A stretch of 64,000 nucleotides of DNA from Allolobophora icterica (lineage: Eukaryota; Annelida; Clitellata; Crassiclitellata; Lumbricidae). The stretch is taken from NCBI GenBank assembly GCA_963556255.1, contig OY744605.1, positions 65,871,702 to 65,935,701 of the forward strand. Direction: 5' to 3'. The notes under the pieces are model-generated. The model was not told where the DNA came from, did no database searches, and saw only the letters and a program-made list of their open reading frames with translations. The translations under genes were made by a program, and so were the position numbers. Each line of letters begins with the position of its first letter. Position 1 is the first letter of the stretch. Positions 18,190 through 30,311 of the stretch are shown here, one piece after another.

Positions 18190-18790
18190 GTCATTCTTGA
18201 AGATGTGTTTCAATCATAATTGCAGTGACGTAACAATTATAAGGCTCTATTCTCTAAATTTAAACTTAATAACATTTTATAGACTTTCATAATTGAAGTG
18301 ACGTAATAAAGGCCTTTATTGTCTAAATTTTAAAATTCTAATTATAGATGTGTTTTTCTTAATCGAAATGACGTAAGAATAACAGACGTTTTAACAATTA
18401 GAATGACGTAATAATAAACCTCTATTTTCTAAATTTAAAGTTATAATAACAGTAGACTTTTTCATAGCAGAAGTAACGTAACAAAGGTCTTTATTCCCTA
18501 AATGCAAACGTATAATGACAATACCCGTTTCGATAATTGAAGTGACGTAGGTAATAAAGGCCTTTATTGCATAAATCTAAGTTACTAAATAATGTGTTTC
18601 ATAATTGAAGTGACGTAACAATATTAGGCCTTTGGTTTTAAAATTGAAATTTATACAATCAACTTGTTTCATAATTAAATTGACGTAAAAAGGGCCTTAT
18701 AACTTTATTCTTAAAATTTAAATTTACTAACAAAAAACGTGTTTCATAATTGAAATGATGTACCAATAGGCCTTTATTCCAGGATCGTAA
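18190..18790. repeat. Degenerate 60-70 bp array with TGACGTAA motif
   Basis: About nine diverged units follow the scheme TTTCATAATTGAAGTGACGTAA, then TAAAGGCCTTTATT, then an AAATTTAAA-type spacer. The GTGACGTAA core is preserved in most units (near 18228, 18298, 18368, 18405, 18545, 18610, 18682), while the spacers are AT-rich and variable. TGACGTAA is the core recognised by ATF/CREB and related bZIP factors. Any regulatory role is untested. Confidence 0.7.
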
Positions 18791-18903
18791 CTTTGGTCTA
18801 GAAAGGGGAGGGGGTAAAAAATTTCGCACTGTTTTAGCTTCGCGAGACCAGTTTATTGCACAGAGATGCAACTAAAGTTTCTGTGGAGTCACTGGAGTGG
18901 TGT

Positions 18904-19335
18904 TTAGTGAAGCCAGATTGGTGAATAAAGTGAATCAGAAGAGAAGTAGTCGTTTAGCCGAGCAATGGCAAAATTTTGTTCAGTTAACTTAGATAGAAAG
19001 GAAAGATTGGACATGGGATGGTAGTTAGATAGGTTTTCCATGTAAAGATTTGCTTCTTTGACAAGGGGAGTGACTACAGTGTTTAAATACAATTGGGAAG
19101 TTGCTGGTAGTGAGAGATTGATAATTTTGGTGGTTAAAGGAGCGAGGTTAAAGGAGCGAGGACAGAGACAGTCTTTTTGAAGAGAGGTGGGGGATAAGAT
19201 CAAGTTCGCACTGCTTGTTGGGAAGAGTTTAGGAGTGACACTTCTGCTTCGGAGGCGGGAGAGAGAAATGGAAGCGATAACTGATAGGCAGTAGGAGTAG
19301 GTGTTATATTTTAACTTTATATCTATTATTATCAA
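18904..19335 (-). mobile_element. LINE reverse transcriptase fragment
   Basis: The minus-strand frame reads VTPLVKEANLYMENLSNYHP, then MSNLSFLSKLTEQ and LNDYFSSDSLYSP. It matches the conserved non-LTR RT block in which PLLKK...NYRPISNLSFLSKLIE is followed by a QLNDYL...SPFQ segment. The YADD palm motif lies outside the fragment. It is truncated at both ends and not a gene. Confidence 0.85.
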
Positions 19336-19418
19336 CGCAATATCCGATCTTTAGTTTACTGACAAGCTCTATTGTTTCAAGTCCGCCATTTCAACTGGTT
19401 CCATGTGCTCATACTGGT

Positions 19419-19853
19419 TCTCTACTATATTACAGTAGGCTTCATAGAATGGGGTGAATCAGTACTGGAGGAGCCAAGGGGCTAAAGCCCGCGTGTCTAG
19501 AAGATATTGAAATCATCTATTACTCCTCACACGATATCTTATTTCTCATGATGAAGTAAGACGAGGCATGCCTCACCTCGTCTTGCCTCATACTGGCAAC
19601 GGGCCTGCCGACCTATTAAAACCTGGTAGCCAGTGACATATCAAACAACATAATAACCGATGTACGTCGGTCTGTCTGTCCCGTAACAAACACTATTGTG
19701 ACGTCACTATACTGCCGCCATGGCGACGGTTGTCTTGACGACGGCTATAGGCCTATAATATGACGTCATAATATAACGGGGAAGTAAGCTTAATTGTTAT
19801 CACTGCAATAATAATTGTTTTATAGACCGTGATTTTTCACGGGTTACAGCTAG
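19419..19853 (+). mobile_element. Non-autonomous Helitron, 435 bp
   Basis: The 5' end reads TCTCTACTATATTA, the canonical Helitron start. The 3' end is a hairpin (CCGTGA 19827-19832, TCACGG 19837-19842) followed by GTTACAGCTAG and a T, fitting hairpin-CTRR-T. No inverted repeats or target duplication occur at the ends. The preceding base is T rather than A, a minor deviation. A second copy of the same 3' terminus, inverted, is at 51369-51400. Confidence 0.8.
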
Positions 19854-19869
19854 TATAATACATAAAAGG

Positions 19870-20180
19870 CATGGTATAGCTTAGGCTGCTCCCAGACAAT
19901 TACACTTATTATCACAATAGTCGTCCAACAAGTAGACCTGCTCTCTCCCGTCTGACTGATGTCGGTGTTAAAGCAAAGGCTACACTGAAGCAACTACTGT
20001 GTACCAAATTTCGAAGCAGACATCCGCAGTGAGCTCAATCCTCTCCCTTGTCCACATTTACATTTTGACGAGTCTTCCTTGGTCCTTCTTTACCTCTATT
20101 CCACAAGTGCTTAAAAACCATTTTGTTCGATCCTGGTTTCCATTGTTAGGTCTGGAGCGCCTCTGACTATTTTCTCTTGA
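19870..20180 (+). mobile_element. Decayed LINE 3' end
   Basis: The plus strand holds diverged LINE C-terminal text (CTTAAAAACCATTTTGTTCG; compare LKT.LF), then GGAGCGCCTCTGACTATTTT. The same GAGCGCCTCTGA tail start occurs in the LINE at 49911 and the SINEs at 60888 and 61748. The right half of the tail hairpin is lost. Confidence 0.5.
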
Positions 20181-20189
20181 TAAAACATG

Positions 20190-21877
20190 ATTGATAAATA
20201 TGATTACAATTTCCTCCCCTCTTCTCTTTTTTAATGGACAACTTGATGATCGTAGCCATCTAGTGCTAAAACCCCTATCCTAAGTTGCAAATAAAAACAA
20301 ACACAACACGATAAAGTGGAAATAAATGATCATCGAATCCATGCAGAAAATTCACCAAGTAACAGAAAGACCTGAGAATAATATTTACAGGCAAGTGGAA
20401 GAAACCAACTTCTCTCTCTTTCTCCTTCTTGCCATCTCACCTCTCACTCCCTTTCTCACTCACTCTGTCGCTTGCTTGCTCTCCTCCAAACTCCCTCTCT
20501 TGCTCACATGCTCTCCACAATTTGTTCTTCTTTTGCCGCCCATCTTCTTTCCGTCCTTCCCTTTCATCCTCCCTCCTTTCCTCCCTCCCTTCCAGCCCCC
20601 TCTCTCTATACCTCTTTTGCCACCTCTCTATTTCTTCCTCCCTCACCCTTCATCATTCCTTCTCACCTTCCTGCACCCTCCCCACTCCACTCTCTGTGCC
20701 AATCCAATTCCACTCATTGCTTTGATTCTACACTTCACGCATAATCATCATCAATCACTCGCAACATATATGCTGCTTCTTATAATCATAATAAAAAACC
20801 AAGTAACTAAGTAAGTTAGTTCACGCTTTAAACTTCAACAATCTGCACTTAGCATGTGGCAGTCTTTTCCGCACCTGCTTCAAGTCAGTGATGCATCACA
20901 CTCTTAGGAAATTTAAAAATCAAGGCCAAGGTTACAAGATCCTAAACCTGCATCCTGTATTCCTATGTCGTCTTTACACGTTCCCACCATGAATTTAGAA
21001 GGATGCCTGGGTTTGGTCCCATAGTTTATAAGAAACGATGGGATAATGGCTGTTCACGGGAACAAGGATGAAGGAGTTCAAGTTCGGTGGGTAAATACGG
21101 CTTGCACAAGTTGGACGATGTGCTCGACCAGTCGCACGAACAGCATTTTCTCACAGAAAACATTCGCTACGGTTATGATTGAGGTTTTCCTGTTGCTGAA
21201 ATAATAATAATAATAAAACAAAACATTAACAATGGATGCTAAAAATTAACACTGAACATCAGACAACAAAAACATATTGGTATATTAAATCATAAGTATT
21301 AAAAAATAAAACATTACCAAAAAACATTAGAAACGTAAACTTGCAAAAATTAATAAAAACGTAAACTTGCAAAAATTAACCGTTAAAAACTTCAACAGTC
21401 AACATTAAACTTTAAGCATTAAAATATACAGTAAAACATAAAACATTAAAAAAACGTGTCGGTAAACGTTATGTCTGATAAATAACATTAAGAGAGATGT
21501 ATCAATAATTAATTAAAATATGAAAAACATTGCCTTTTGAAGAATAACATTGAAAACAGCATGTAATACATAAGCAATCAAGTTTAATTTTCCACTGCAA
21601 CAAGATGTGAACTGCTGCAGCAGTTTAAACAGCTCAAAGCACATTTTCAACTTCAGTTGTACTTTTCGAGATCCATCACATAGAAAGGCATTGTGGCTCC
21701 CAACTGGTTGTGTTCTAAGGATTCTAATATTCTAAGGATTCTAATATCAGAAAGCTGTACCACTTAGAAGTAACCATCGACTGATGAACTGCTACAACAG
21801 CGTAAAGATATGTCCAGATAAGATCCTGCAGACATTCTGACCAACCTGATTCTTTCAATTGCATCTTCTACTCTTGA
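20190..21877. other. Downstream flank / possible 3' UTR of PPP6R
   Basis: A CT-rich tract occupies about 20410-20690 (TCCCTCC and CTTTCC runs), and A-rich sequence with repeated ATTAAAAACG/CATTAAAC words occupies 21180-21560. The minus-strand 3' UTR of PPP6R should lie in the upper part, but I could not identify a confident polyadenylation signal. No gene is seen. Confidence 0.4.
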
Positions 21878-24800
21878 TTATGATGCACTGACTTCTGGTT
21901 TCAGGGCGTCGACTCGAGAATCTTCTGGCTGATCGACGAGGCTGCTGCCACAACACACCAAAGCAAAACCGGTTACACCATGGCCAGAAATGTTTTAAAC
22001 AACGTCACCTTGCAGCAGTTACAAACATGGGCATTCCAGCTAGCGCAACGTTAACAACAAGTGACCACATGTGTTATGCCTGATTAGTTTATTCATCTGT
22101 ACGAAACACCAACTCTTCCCCATTTTCCCTTCATGTTTCACCTTCATCTACTAATGTGCATGAATTTTTCCCTTGGTGATCAGTAAAGTTTTGTTCGGTT
22201 CAGATCAGGCAAAGCATTCAACATCCAAACCTTAACTCTTGTATTTTGTCGGAGGCATCTTTGAGGCACCAGGAGAGATCGTCTTTTGTCGTGTGTTGTA
22301 TGTGGTTCTCCCTCTGTATGTCTGTTTCAGACGCTACGTTGCTCACAGTTGCATCAGTTTTGTTGTTAACCAATGCTGAACTACAAGAAAAAACCAGTCT
22401 TTAAACTTAATGGTAGCTGTCGTAGCACAAACAGGGAAAATCTGGATGCTATTGCCCCACGTGAACCCTTGAACTCCAGGTGACCTCTCCCAAACAATTT
22501 CAGGAAGGAGACGCAGCTCCAGAGGTAGCCCGTTCCATACCACAGGGCCAGCCACCAGACACACAAACAGCTTAAAGAGAGGAAGGACAATCACAGGACA
22601 ATTCCCTCACCTGTCAACTTCGATACCTATGTCATCAACGTCGATGCCATCCGCAATTCCAGCAGCTGGAGAATCTGCAATGCACAAAGGGAGACAGCCA
22701 ACAGTAAGATGCAATTTACTGTAACTAAACATTCGTAGAGCCCCTTCTAAGCACCTCCCTTGAAGGTGCTCCCAGCCACCCAGGGGCGTCTATCCCTCCC
22801 CGAAATCATTGGAGCAACTTCCCCTCCCCTCCCTCCTAATGATGGCACATACACTGACAGATCTCCCCCTATTTTTTGGATGGAGCATTTGCTCCAAGGT
22901 TTCTATGGAGTAAACACCCCTGCAGCCACCCATCAAGTTAATACACTGTACAATGATCATTCCGACTTCAACCAAGTTTCTCCCCAGCTTAAAACATTAC
23001 TTTGGTTTTACTTTGACCATTATGCATATGTTTACAACACTCCAGACCATTATGCATAATATGTTTACATCACTCCAGACCCCTCCTTATACATATGTTT
23101 ACATCACTCCAGACCCATCCTTATACATATGTTTACATCACTCCAGACCACTAAGCATATGTTTACATCACTCCATACCATTATGCATATGTCTGTGCTG
23201 CTACAGAAGTTATCAGGTTAGGTTAGATTAACAACAGCACTTCAAAAACTAAAAGAAATGACCATGCATTCAATAACTCCATGGCAAATAACAATGTTTG
23301 AGAACTAACACTGATTTAAACTAGTATGTACAACTTTTGACAAGAAACAGTTGTTAAAACAGAGTGAACACACACAACCTATTGAGGATTACATGCAACA
23401 GTAAAGAAGAAATGGAGCAATAAGTGGCAACCCTACCTCCATCTGCTGTCGATGAGGCAACGTTGTCTGTTAAAGCGGCTGTGGAACTGTTAGGAAGGCT
23501 GTTGCTAAATTCAATCAACAAACAAATTCAATCGTCAGCAAGCAGTATCTTTATCACATTTATAAATTATCAATATACTATGATAGTTTCACTCTTAAGA
23601 TTTAAAATTGCTGCTGAAACTCCAGAAGACATGTTAACCAAACAAATGATTCTCAGGATGCTAAGCATCTTCTTCAGCTGGAAAACCACCAGCTGCAGAA
23701 CCGTGCCTTATCTGATGCTGAACCCTAATTGATGCTGTGCCTGCCATGGTAGTTCCTATGACAAAAGATTCCACGATTCCTGGATCATGTCTTTCAGCAT
23801 TTAAAGGGCTATGTAATGAATGTGCACTTACGTACCTGATGAAATGCACAGGCAAAAAGCAGACAAACTACATTCTGTGTGGAAGATCAAATTTCTTCCA
23901 ATTTAAGCGACGAGGAAAGCAAACGATACGTGTAATTTGGCACCAAATCCAGAGTATTTTATTGTTCTCTAGATTATGAAAAGGTATTTGACCATATTAA
24001 CAAAATTTGTGAAAGCACTCAGATCAAGCATTCTAATAAAGAAATCTATGAAAGCATTTAGACGAAAATGAGCAGGTTCAATTGTTTAAGAATATAACAG
24101 GAAGAACAGGATGATTTTGAAGGGACACTAGGAAGGGACATTTGGTATAATAGTGACACAGCTGGCATATCCTGATACAATGAAGGATGCGTCAAAAAAG
24201 AATGCAACAAAGAGAATGGTTACCGAGTACTTTTACTTTTAGATAAAATGAACTCATCCGACATGTGCCAAACGGTTCTCAGCCAGATCCACAGAATTCC
24301 AACAGCCATTTGTTCCACAGAGTTTAGAAACATCATTCCAATCTTCCCTCAAGATTGTCCTTTCTCAGCAAGTATCTAACTGCTCCTTTCCAATCTGTCT
24401 TTGTGAGATGGCCTGGATTTTTCTAGCTATTGTGCTATCTGGCCTTGTGCATTGGAAAAAACTTCATGCTCGTAGAACACCAGAATCTAATTTAGTAAGG
24501 AATCCATGTTCCCAATGGTACAGAGAGCAGCACAGAGGGAGGCTCCAGTGTACAACACGCATAAAACAACGAATCATACAGGAAGCTCCATCAACTACAC
24601 CACAAACATCAAAACACTAACTACTGCAATAATAATAACCATTAAAATTAATAAAATGATTAAACCTTGTAGGTGAATTCGTCTCTGGAAGTTTGGCATC
24701 TTCAAGTGAATTGGATTTGATGTCAGGAGAATGGTTGATAGAATTGTTGTTAGATGGCGTCGTCGATGACTTTGTTTCAGCCTCTTTCCTCACATCTTTG

Positions 24801-27800
24801 TCTATACAGAACACACATCTTAAGAACCAAAACCTCCTTTAAGCTCTGTCTTCGGGAGTGATGTCAAAATCCGCCCTACAACTTGGTTGTGTTATAATTA
24901 GGTTTCATCGTTTCAAGAAGAATGCCACATATACGTGCATAATTTTCTTTCAACACTTTAATGGGTATGTACATGCAATTACCTTGCCTCACCTCACCTT
25001 TAGAATCTTTCTTGACTGCCGTGTTCAGATACTGAATCCCCTGAACACCATCTCTAAAGCAGTGTTGCATTTACCTGCACAATTCTCCCGTATCAAGCGA
25101 GGTGAGTCGAGATCATCCTCTGAATCTGAGCTACCATCACTCTCCTCCTCCATTTCCTCTCCTCCAAAGTCCTCCTCTTCATCCTCATAGCTGTCGCGTT
25201 TGCTCGAAACTCTTCGGTTCTCGTCCACAGGAATGGCAGAACTACACACAAAGTGCAACATCATATAAAGTAAGATCCTGAATCCCATAGTGTGACCGAG
25301 TGGAGGCTTCTCTCCATTTATTAAGCCCTTGAGCTGGCAATGGAAAATCACAAAATCCTAAACGCAGGGCCAGTATATCATGAGACCTGCTGCTTACTTC
25401 CCAGCTTACATCAGTACCAAATTCTACTGCTTGACGATAAAGTCACATGCGTACCAACAGCATGCTCAAGACTGTTACATGGAATCCCCTATGAATTGGC
25501 AACCATCAGGTCAGAGACCCAGGACAATAACTGATGAGACCACCACAACGTTGCAACACATCACAACACCAACACCAACCGCATTTACTTTAGAAACTAA
25601 CAAATTCATTTTTTAAAATTTGCTTGTCACAAGTTACCAATAGCACATAAAACGATTTTCATGAATTCCACATCAATTCTCAAACTTGTCACGACCAATT
25701 ATAGGGTACAGAAAAGAGAACAGTCCCTTAAACTAAACTCAAGAGTGCAGAATGACTGCAATGTACAAATGACTTCACTTTCTTATCACAGGCTGATAGA
25801 GGCAAGTGACTTAGTCTTCCTGGCTGCTCAAGTTTCCCACAGTCGATGTACAGTCAAACTACTCCTTTGGGGGACACAGTGGTGTAGCGGTATGTTCGGT
25901 GCCTTGTAACCGGAAGGCCACAGGTTCGAATCTACCTCAAGCCACTGCATAGCGACTCATCGCCGTTGATGTTCTGTCGTGAGGTCGTGTGCACTTTTGA
26001 ACTTAGGAACGAGGGCAATATCAAAATACAGGTGTATTTGATTGTATTTACATTTTACTACACAACACAAAAGTCCTGTAGAACCGTTTTTGAAACACTA
26101 CCTGTGACGGTTGTCTGAGGCAAGTGAAAACGACATCTCTTTTACGTCCCACTCATCATCACTGTCTGCGTTGTCAAATTGCCGTATTCTATCATTGCAT
26201 GCCTGTTCAAACATCGCGGCAGCGGTCGGCTAAAAATGAAAATAATTTATTGGTATTTTACAAGTAAGCTTTCTCCTATAAAAGTGTGCAGAATTTTCTA
26301 AACAAGTTGATTACTGTCAAAAGTCCTTTAGAACATGACATCATTATAACACAATCTCATTATAGCGCCTCTGAACGGTTCACCCTACTAGGGGCGCTTT
26401 ATAAATGTTTAACTACAATTATACAACAGTTCTTGATATGGCCCTCAACTACAGCATTGTTTTTCAGTTTCATTTATTTATTGCACTCACACTTCATACT
26501 CAGACTCAGTACATCTGAATTTACAACAAGTGTGCTTGAACAAATTGTCCATGTTACATAGAATCCACTGAGCGAACTTTGAATCCAAAATCATTGTTTT
26601 ACAGACCCAGACCATCAAGTCACATTTTACTAACTTACCAGGTCAAGTTTTTCAGTTTAATGTTTTTAAGTTGTAAAGTAAACATGACTAGAGAATTCAA
26701 CTTGATCCCAAGTTTTCAGTGGTGAGTGATAGATTTTGCTAAACTTAAATAATAACGATAATACTCACGCTATCTTCGATCATGTTTAACTCAAAGAATG
26801 CTAACGATAATACTCACGTTATCTTCGATCATGTTTAACTCAAAGTCGATGCTCGATATTTTGGCCATGAATGGAGATCTAGAAAAAATCAAACCACAAT
26901 GTTTTCATTTGATTACGAGTAATTCAGTCACTCTTGGCTAGCTCAAAGTACAGAAAGTTTCAGCAGAAGTTAAATGATCAGGCATGAAAGGTGAACACTG
27001 CAAAAAACACCTGTAGACTTCCAAGGCCGACAAAGGTTGGAAGGATGGTATCAACTATAGCTATCCATTTTATGTAAGCAAATTCACACTAAGTGTTAGC
27101 ACGTAAGTATGCGTCTGCACGTAAGCCGACATGCGTAAACATGAATAAATGTGTGCACAAATCAGTACTGGTGGATGCATGTATGAATGTTAAGTATGAA
27201 TGTCTGTACACACACATGCATACATGTGTACGAGTGTAATAGTAATGTATGGACATAAGGTTACACATGAAGTGTAAGGATAAATGCCGCCAGTTGCATT
27301 TACTCACCCGATGCTTTCTTCCTGATCTCCAAATTCCTCTTCGCTGTATCCAAACTGATCAACAAAGTTGTTGGTCATCTGCTGCGTCTGGAAGTCGGCA
27401 AATGACTGATAATCAAAAGGAAAAGAAGTTCATGGCCAGGTTACTATAACTGCTATCTAACTATGAAGATTTATACAGCACAGGTTAAAATAACTCCACA
27501 CGTGCCAATGTGCTAACAGAAGCTCAGCCTAGTCACCGACAGACAATTCTTCAGTTTCTTCCCAAAACTTGCAATAGAAATTTCTGGAGCATGGAGTTCA
27601 ACATACAGCACATTCCAGACAGTTATACCAGAGGCATCAAATATCTGGTATGTGTTCATTCATTCATTCATTCATTCATTCAAGTACTCATATAGTTGAA
27701 TATACAAGTAAGCTTTCTCTTATAAAAGAGAACTCCAACTCCAGCACAGCCAAATAGGACATAGTAGCCAACTGTGTCTAGTGGGTCTATTGAATCATGC

Positions 27801-30228
27801 TCATTTATCACACATCTCCTCACCATTCCTTTCCATCTCTCCTCAAGGATCTGCAAATACACCAACCTTTTGCAAGTTGTCATCCATGTGGAAATTTAGA
27901 TATCCAATGTCGTCGTCATCTTCACTGCTGGATGGAATTCGGCCACCACTGCCACTCGCTCCACCCTGAAAACGCAGAAAGGAACTCTCAACTGTCCATC
28001 AATCTCGTAACATTGCACCATGAAATGATTCTGCAGTCTCCTGTAACTAGTATAGCACTGTCATCATAAAACACAGTACATCATTACCTATCCACAAGAA
28101 CCTGTATTCTCTCATCACTGCCACTCGCGTAAAATTTCATTATACTGAAATCAGGCCACTCAGTTAGAGGCCAGAGGGATTGTATTTAGTCCCTTCTTGA
28201 GCTTCCACTTGAGTGCTAAGTGGCCTACTTAACTGCTTGCTTTAATTAAACTGCAGAATTTGTAATTGTGATTTAACCGATTACCTTCCGTTCAGTTAGT
28301 TCATGAGCCTTTGCAGTTTATTGCAAAATCAGTTCTTAAAGTTATTCATTTAAAAAGTTACTCATAACCTTGGTACATGCCATGGCTCTCCAAGACAGCA
28401 TTTCCAGGATTTCCAGTGCATGCACACACACACATACAAGAAAGACGTGCAGAGACATACATACCAGTTCAATAGCATTTGTTCGATTAGTTTCAACCAG
28501 TAGACCCTCGGCAAACGTTTTCCACCGTTGCTGCGTTTCTTCGGGAAGCTCTGGAAATATTCAGATGAGCACCCAGGTTACCATTTGGCTGAGAGAAGAA
28601 TTCCTGATCTATGTGTTCAGAGCTTAAGGATTTGCAAAAGGAGTTAATTTGATATCGATTGTGGCCATGCTACACATAAAGTCTCTTAATCGGATACACA
28701 AGAAAAACATTCCTCGAACAGCAGCAAAATGTCTTTAGTATAACTACAGCAGCAAAATTTAAAGCACTTCTTGCGAGATTGTAAACATACCTTCAAACAA
28801 TGCTCCGAGCTTATGTCCGTCAGCGCCCGTGGATATTTTGCTTGACAACAGGTTGGCAATTCTTGTTAAATGCCCTAAGTGACCCAAACGTTGCTTGCCT
28901 GGTAGTTTCCTACAAAATCCAAAAACTTTATATTGCAAGGGTCAACATAAACGAGAATACCATTCTATTCATTTTAAAGTTGATAAAGTTGATTCATTTT
29001 AAAGTTCAATAGGGAGCACCTTAGAAATTCCTACAAGATAAGCAGAAAATGCACAACAGTTGTGCAATAAAAAGATTTCACAGATCTTCAATTTATTGTG
29101 CTTCCCCAGTTGAAAAACTACTACCACTCAAAGTGAAACTCTGCCACAAATTTATTTTAGAAATTTAGGGCAGGCTGTTCAACTGCCTAAAAGAATTGTG
29201 GAAATAAAGAAGCGAGAACCAAGTAATGAGAAGAGTTACGTACTGCTGTTCTTGATTTTCTTCAAAGGTTTTAGTTATTTTTTCCAGTAGATTAAAATCT
29301 TTAACCAACTGCAAATGAAATTCAATCATAATTCAATACAAGGCAGTTGTACCCAACTACCCAAGTTTACACATCAGTAAATAAACTATAGTTTCTTATA
29401 AACCAAAATAACATTTCAAATCTACTGGACTTTTGGGAGATTCTTAAGACATGCTATACATACGTATGCTCCATACGTATGCTCCATTGCAACTTTACAA
29501 TCATATTACAATTGTGTATGTACAATTGTACATGTAGGTGTATCTAGGTGTGTGGCTATACATGTATGAATGTGCATCTATTTCAGTATGTGTGTATGTA
29601 TTTGTGAGTACTTTATTATTATTAATCAGCTAACTTACCAGGTCAGATATTGCACACTAACTTAAGAATGTGCCTTAAAAGCATGTAACTTGAAAAAGAT
29701 AAGTCTTCAAGCATGTCAAAAACAAGACAAGAGAATGATGGGTTCTGCAAAGCTGGTGGTAATGGATTTCACAGAGGACCAATGTGCTAAAAGGCATGGA
29801 AACCACAAGCAAGTCTTTTTTGTAAGTTGAGACAAAAAGCTGGCTAGAGGAAGCTGATTATCTTGTTCCCTATTGACTGAGCACAACACTGCCTAGTCCA
29901 ACCATATAACTCAAGGACAGGAAGCAGTAGGCCTATTTTCCAGATTTAATTTAGGACATTACATTTGATTGCATTTGTGAATGCATGCATGTATGACTGT
30001 ATGTATGCAAGTATAAGTATGAGTGTAAGTAAGGATGCATGTTTACATTCTTATTCCAGTATGTGTCGGTATGTACTTGAACATTTTTATACAGCACCTC
30101 TCCAGAACCACTTACAACTAAGCTTATTTTATGAATTAACATAGCACTTCAGTGAACACCTCCTTCTTCTCATCCTCCCTCATTCACATCACCTTCCTCT
30201 CCTCTTCTCCTCCTTCTTCAAGCCAATC

Positions 30229-30311
<83 letters not shown>

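Noticed and set aside
18904..19335. 143-codon frame as a host gene
   Set aside because: It is a recognisable LINE reverse-transcriptase block, truncated at both ends.
20326..20814. 162-codon plus-strand open frame (LLPPIFFPSFPF-type)
   Set aside because: CT-rich low-complexity sequence with several overlapping frames; no splice support.
21050..21200. Candidate last PPP6R exon after ATTATTATTATTTCAG
   Set aside because: Gives a hydrophobic 39-residue tail without family likeness; 21944-21878 is nearer, in phase, and has a hydrophilic C-terminus of the expected style.
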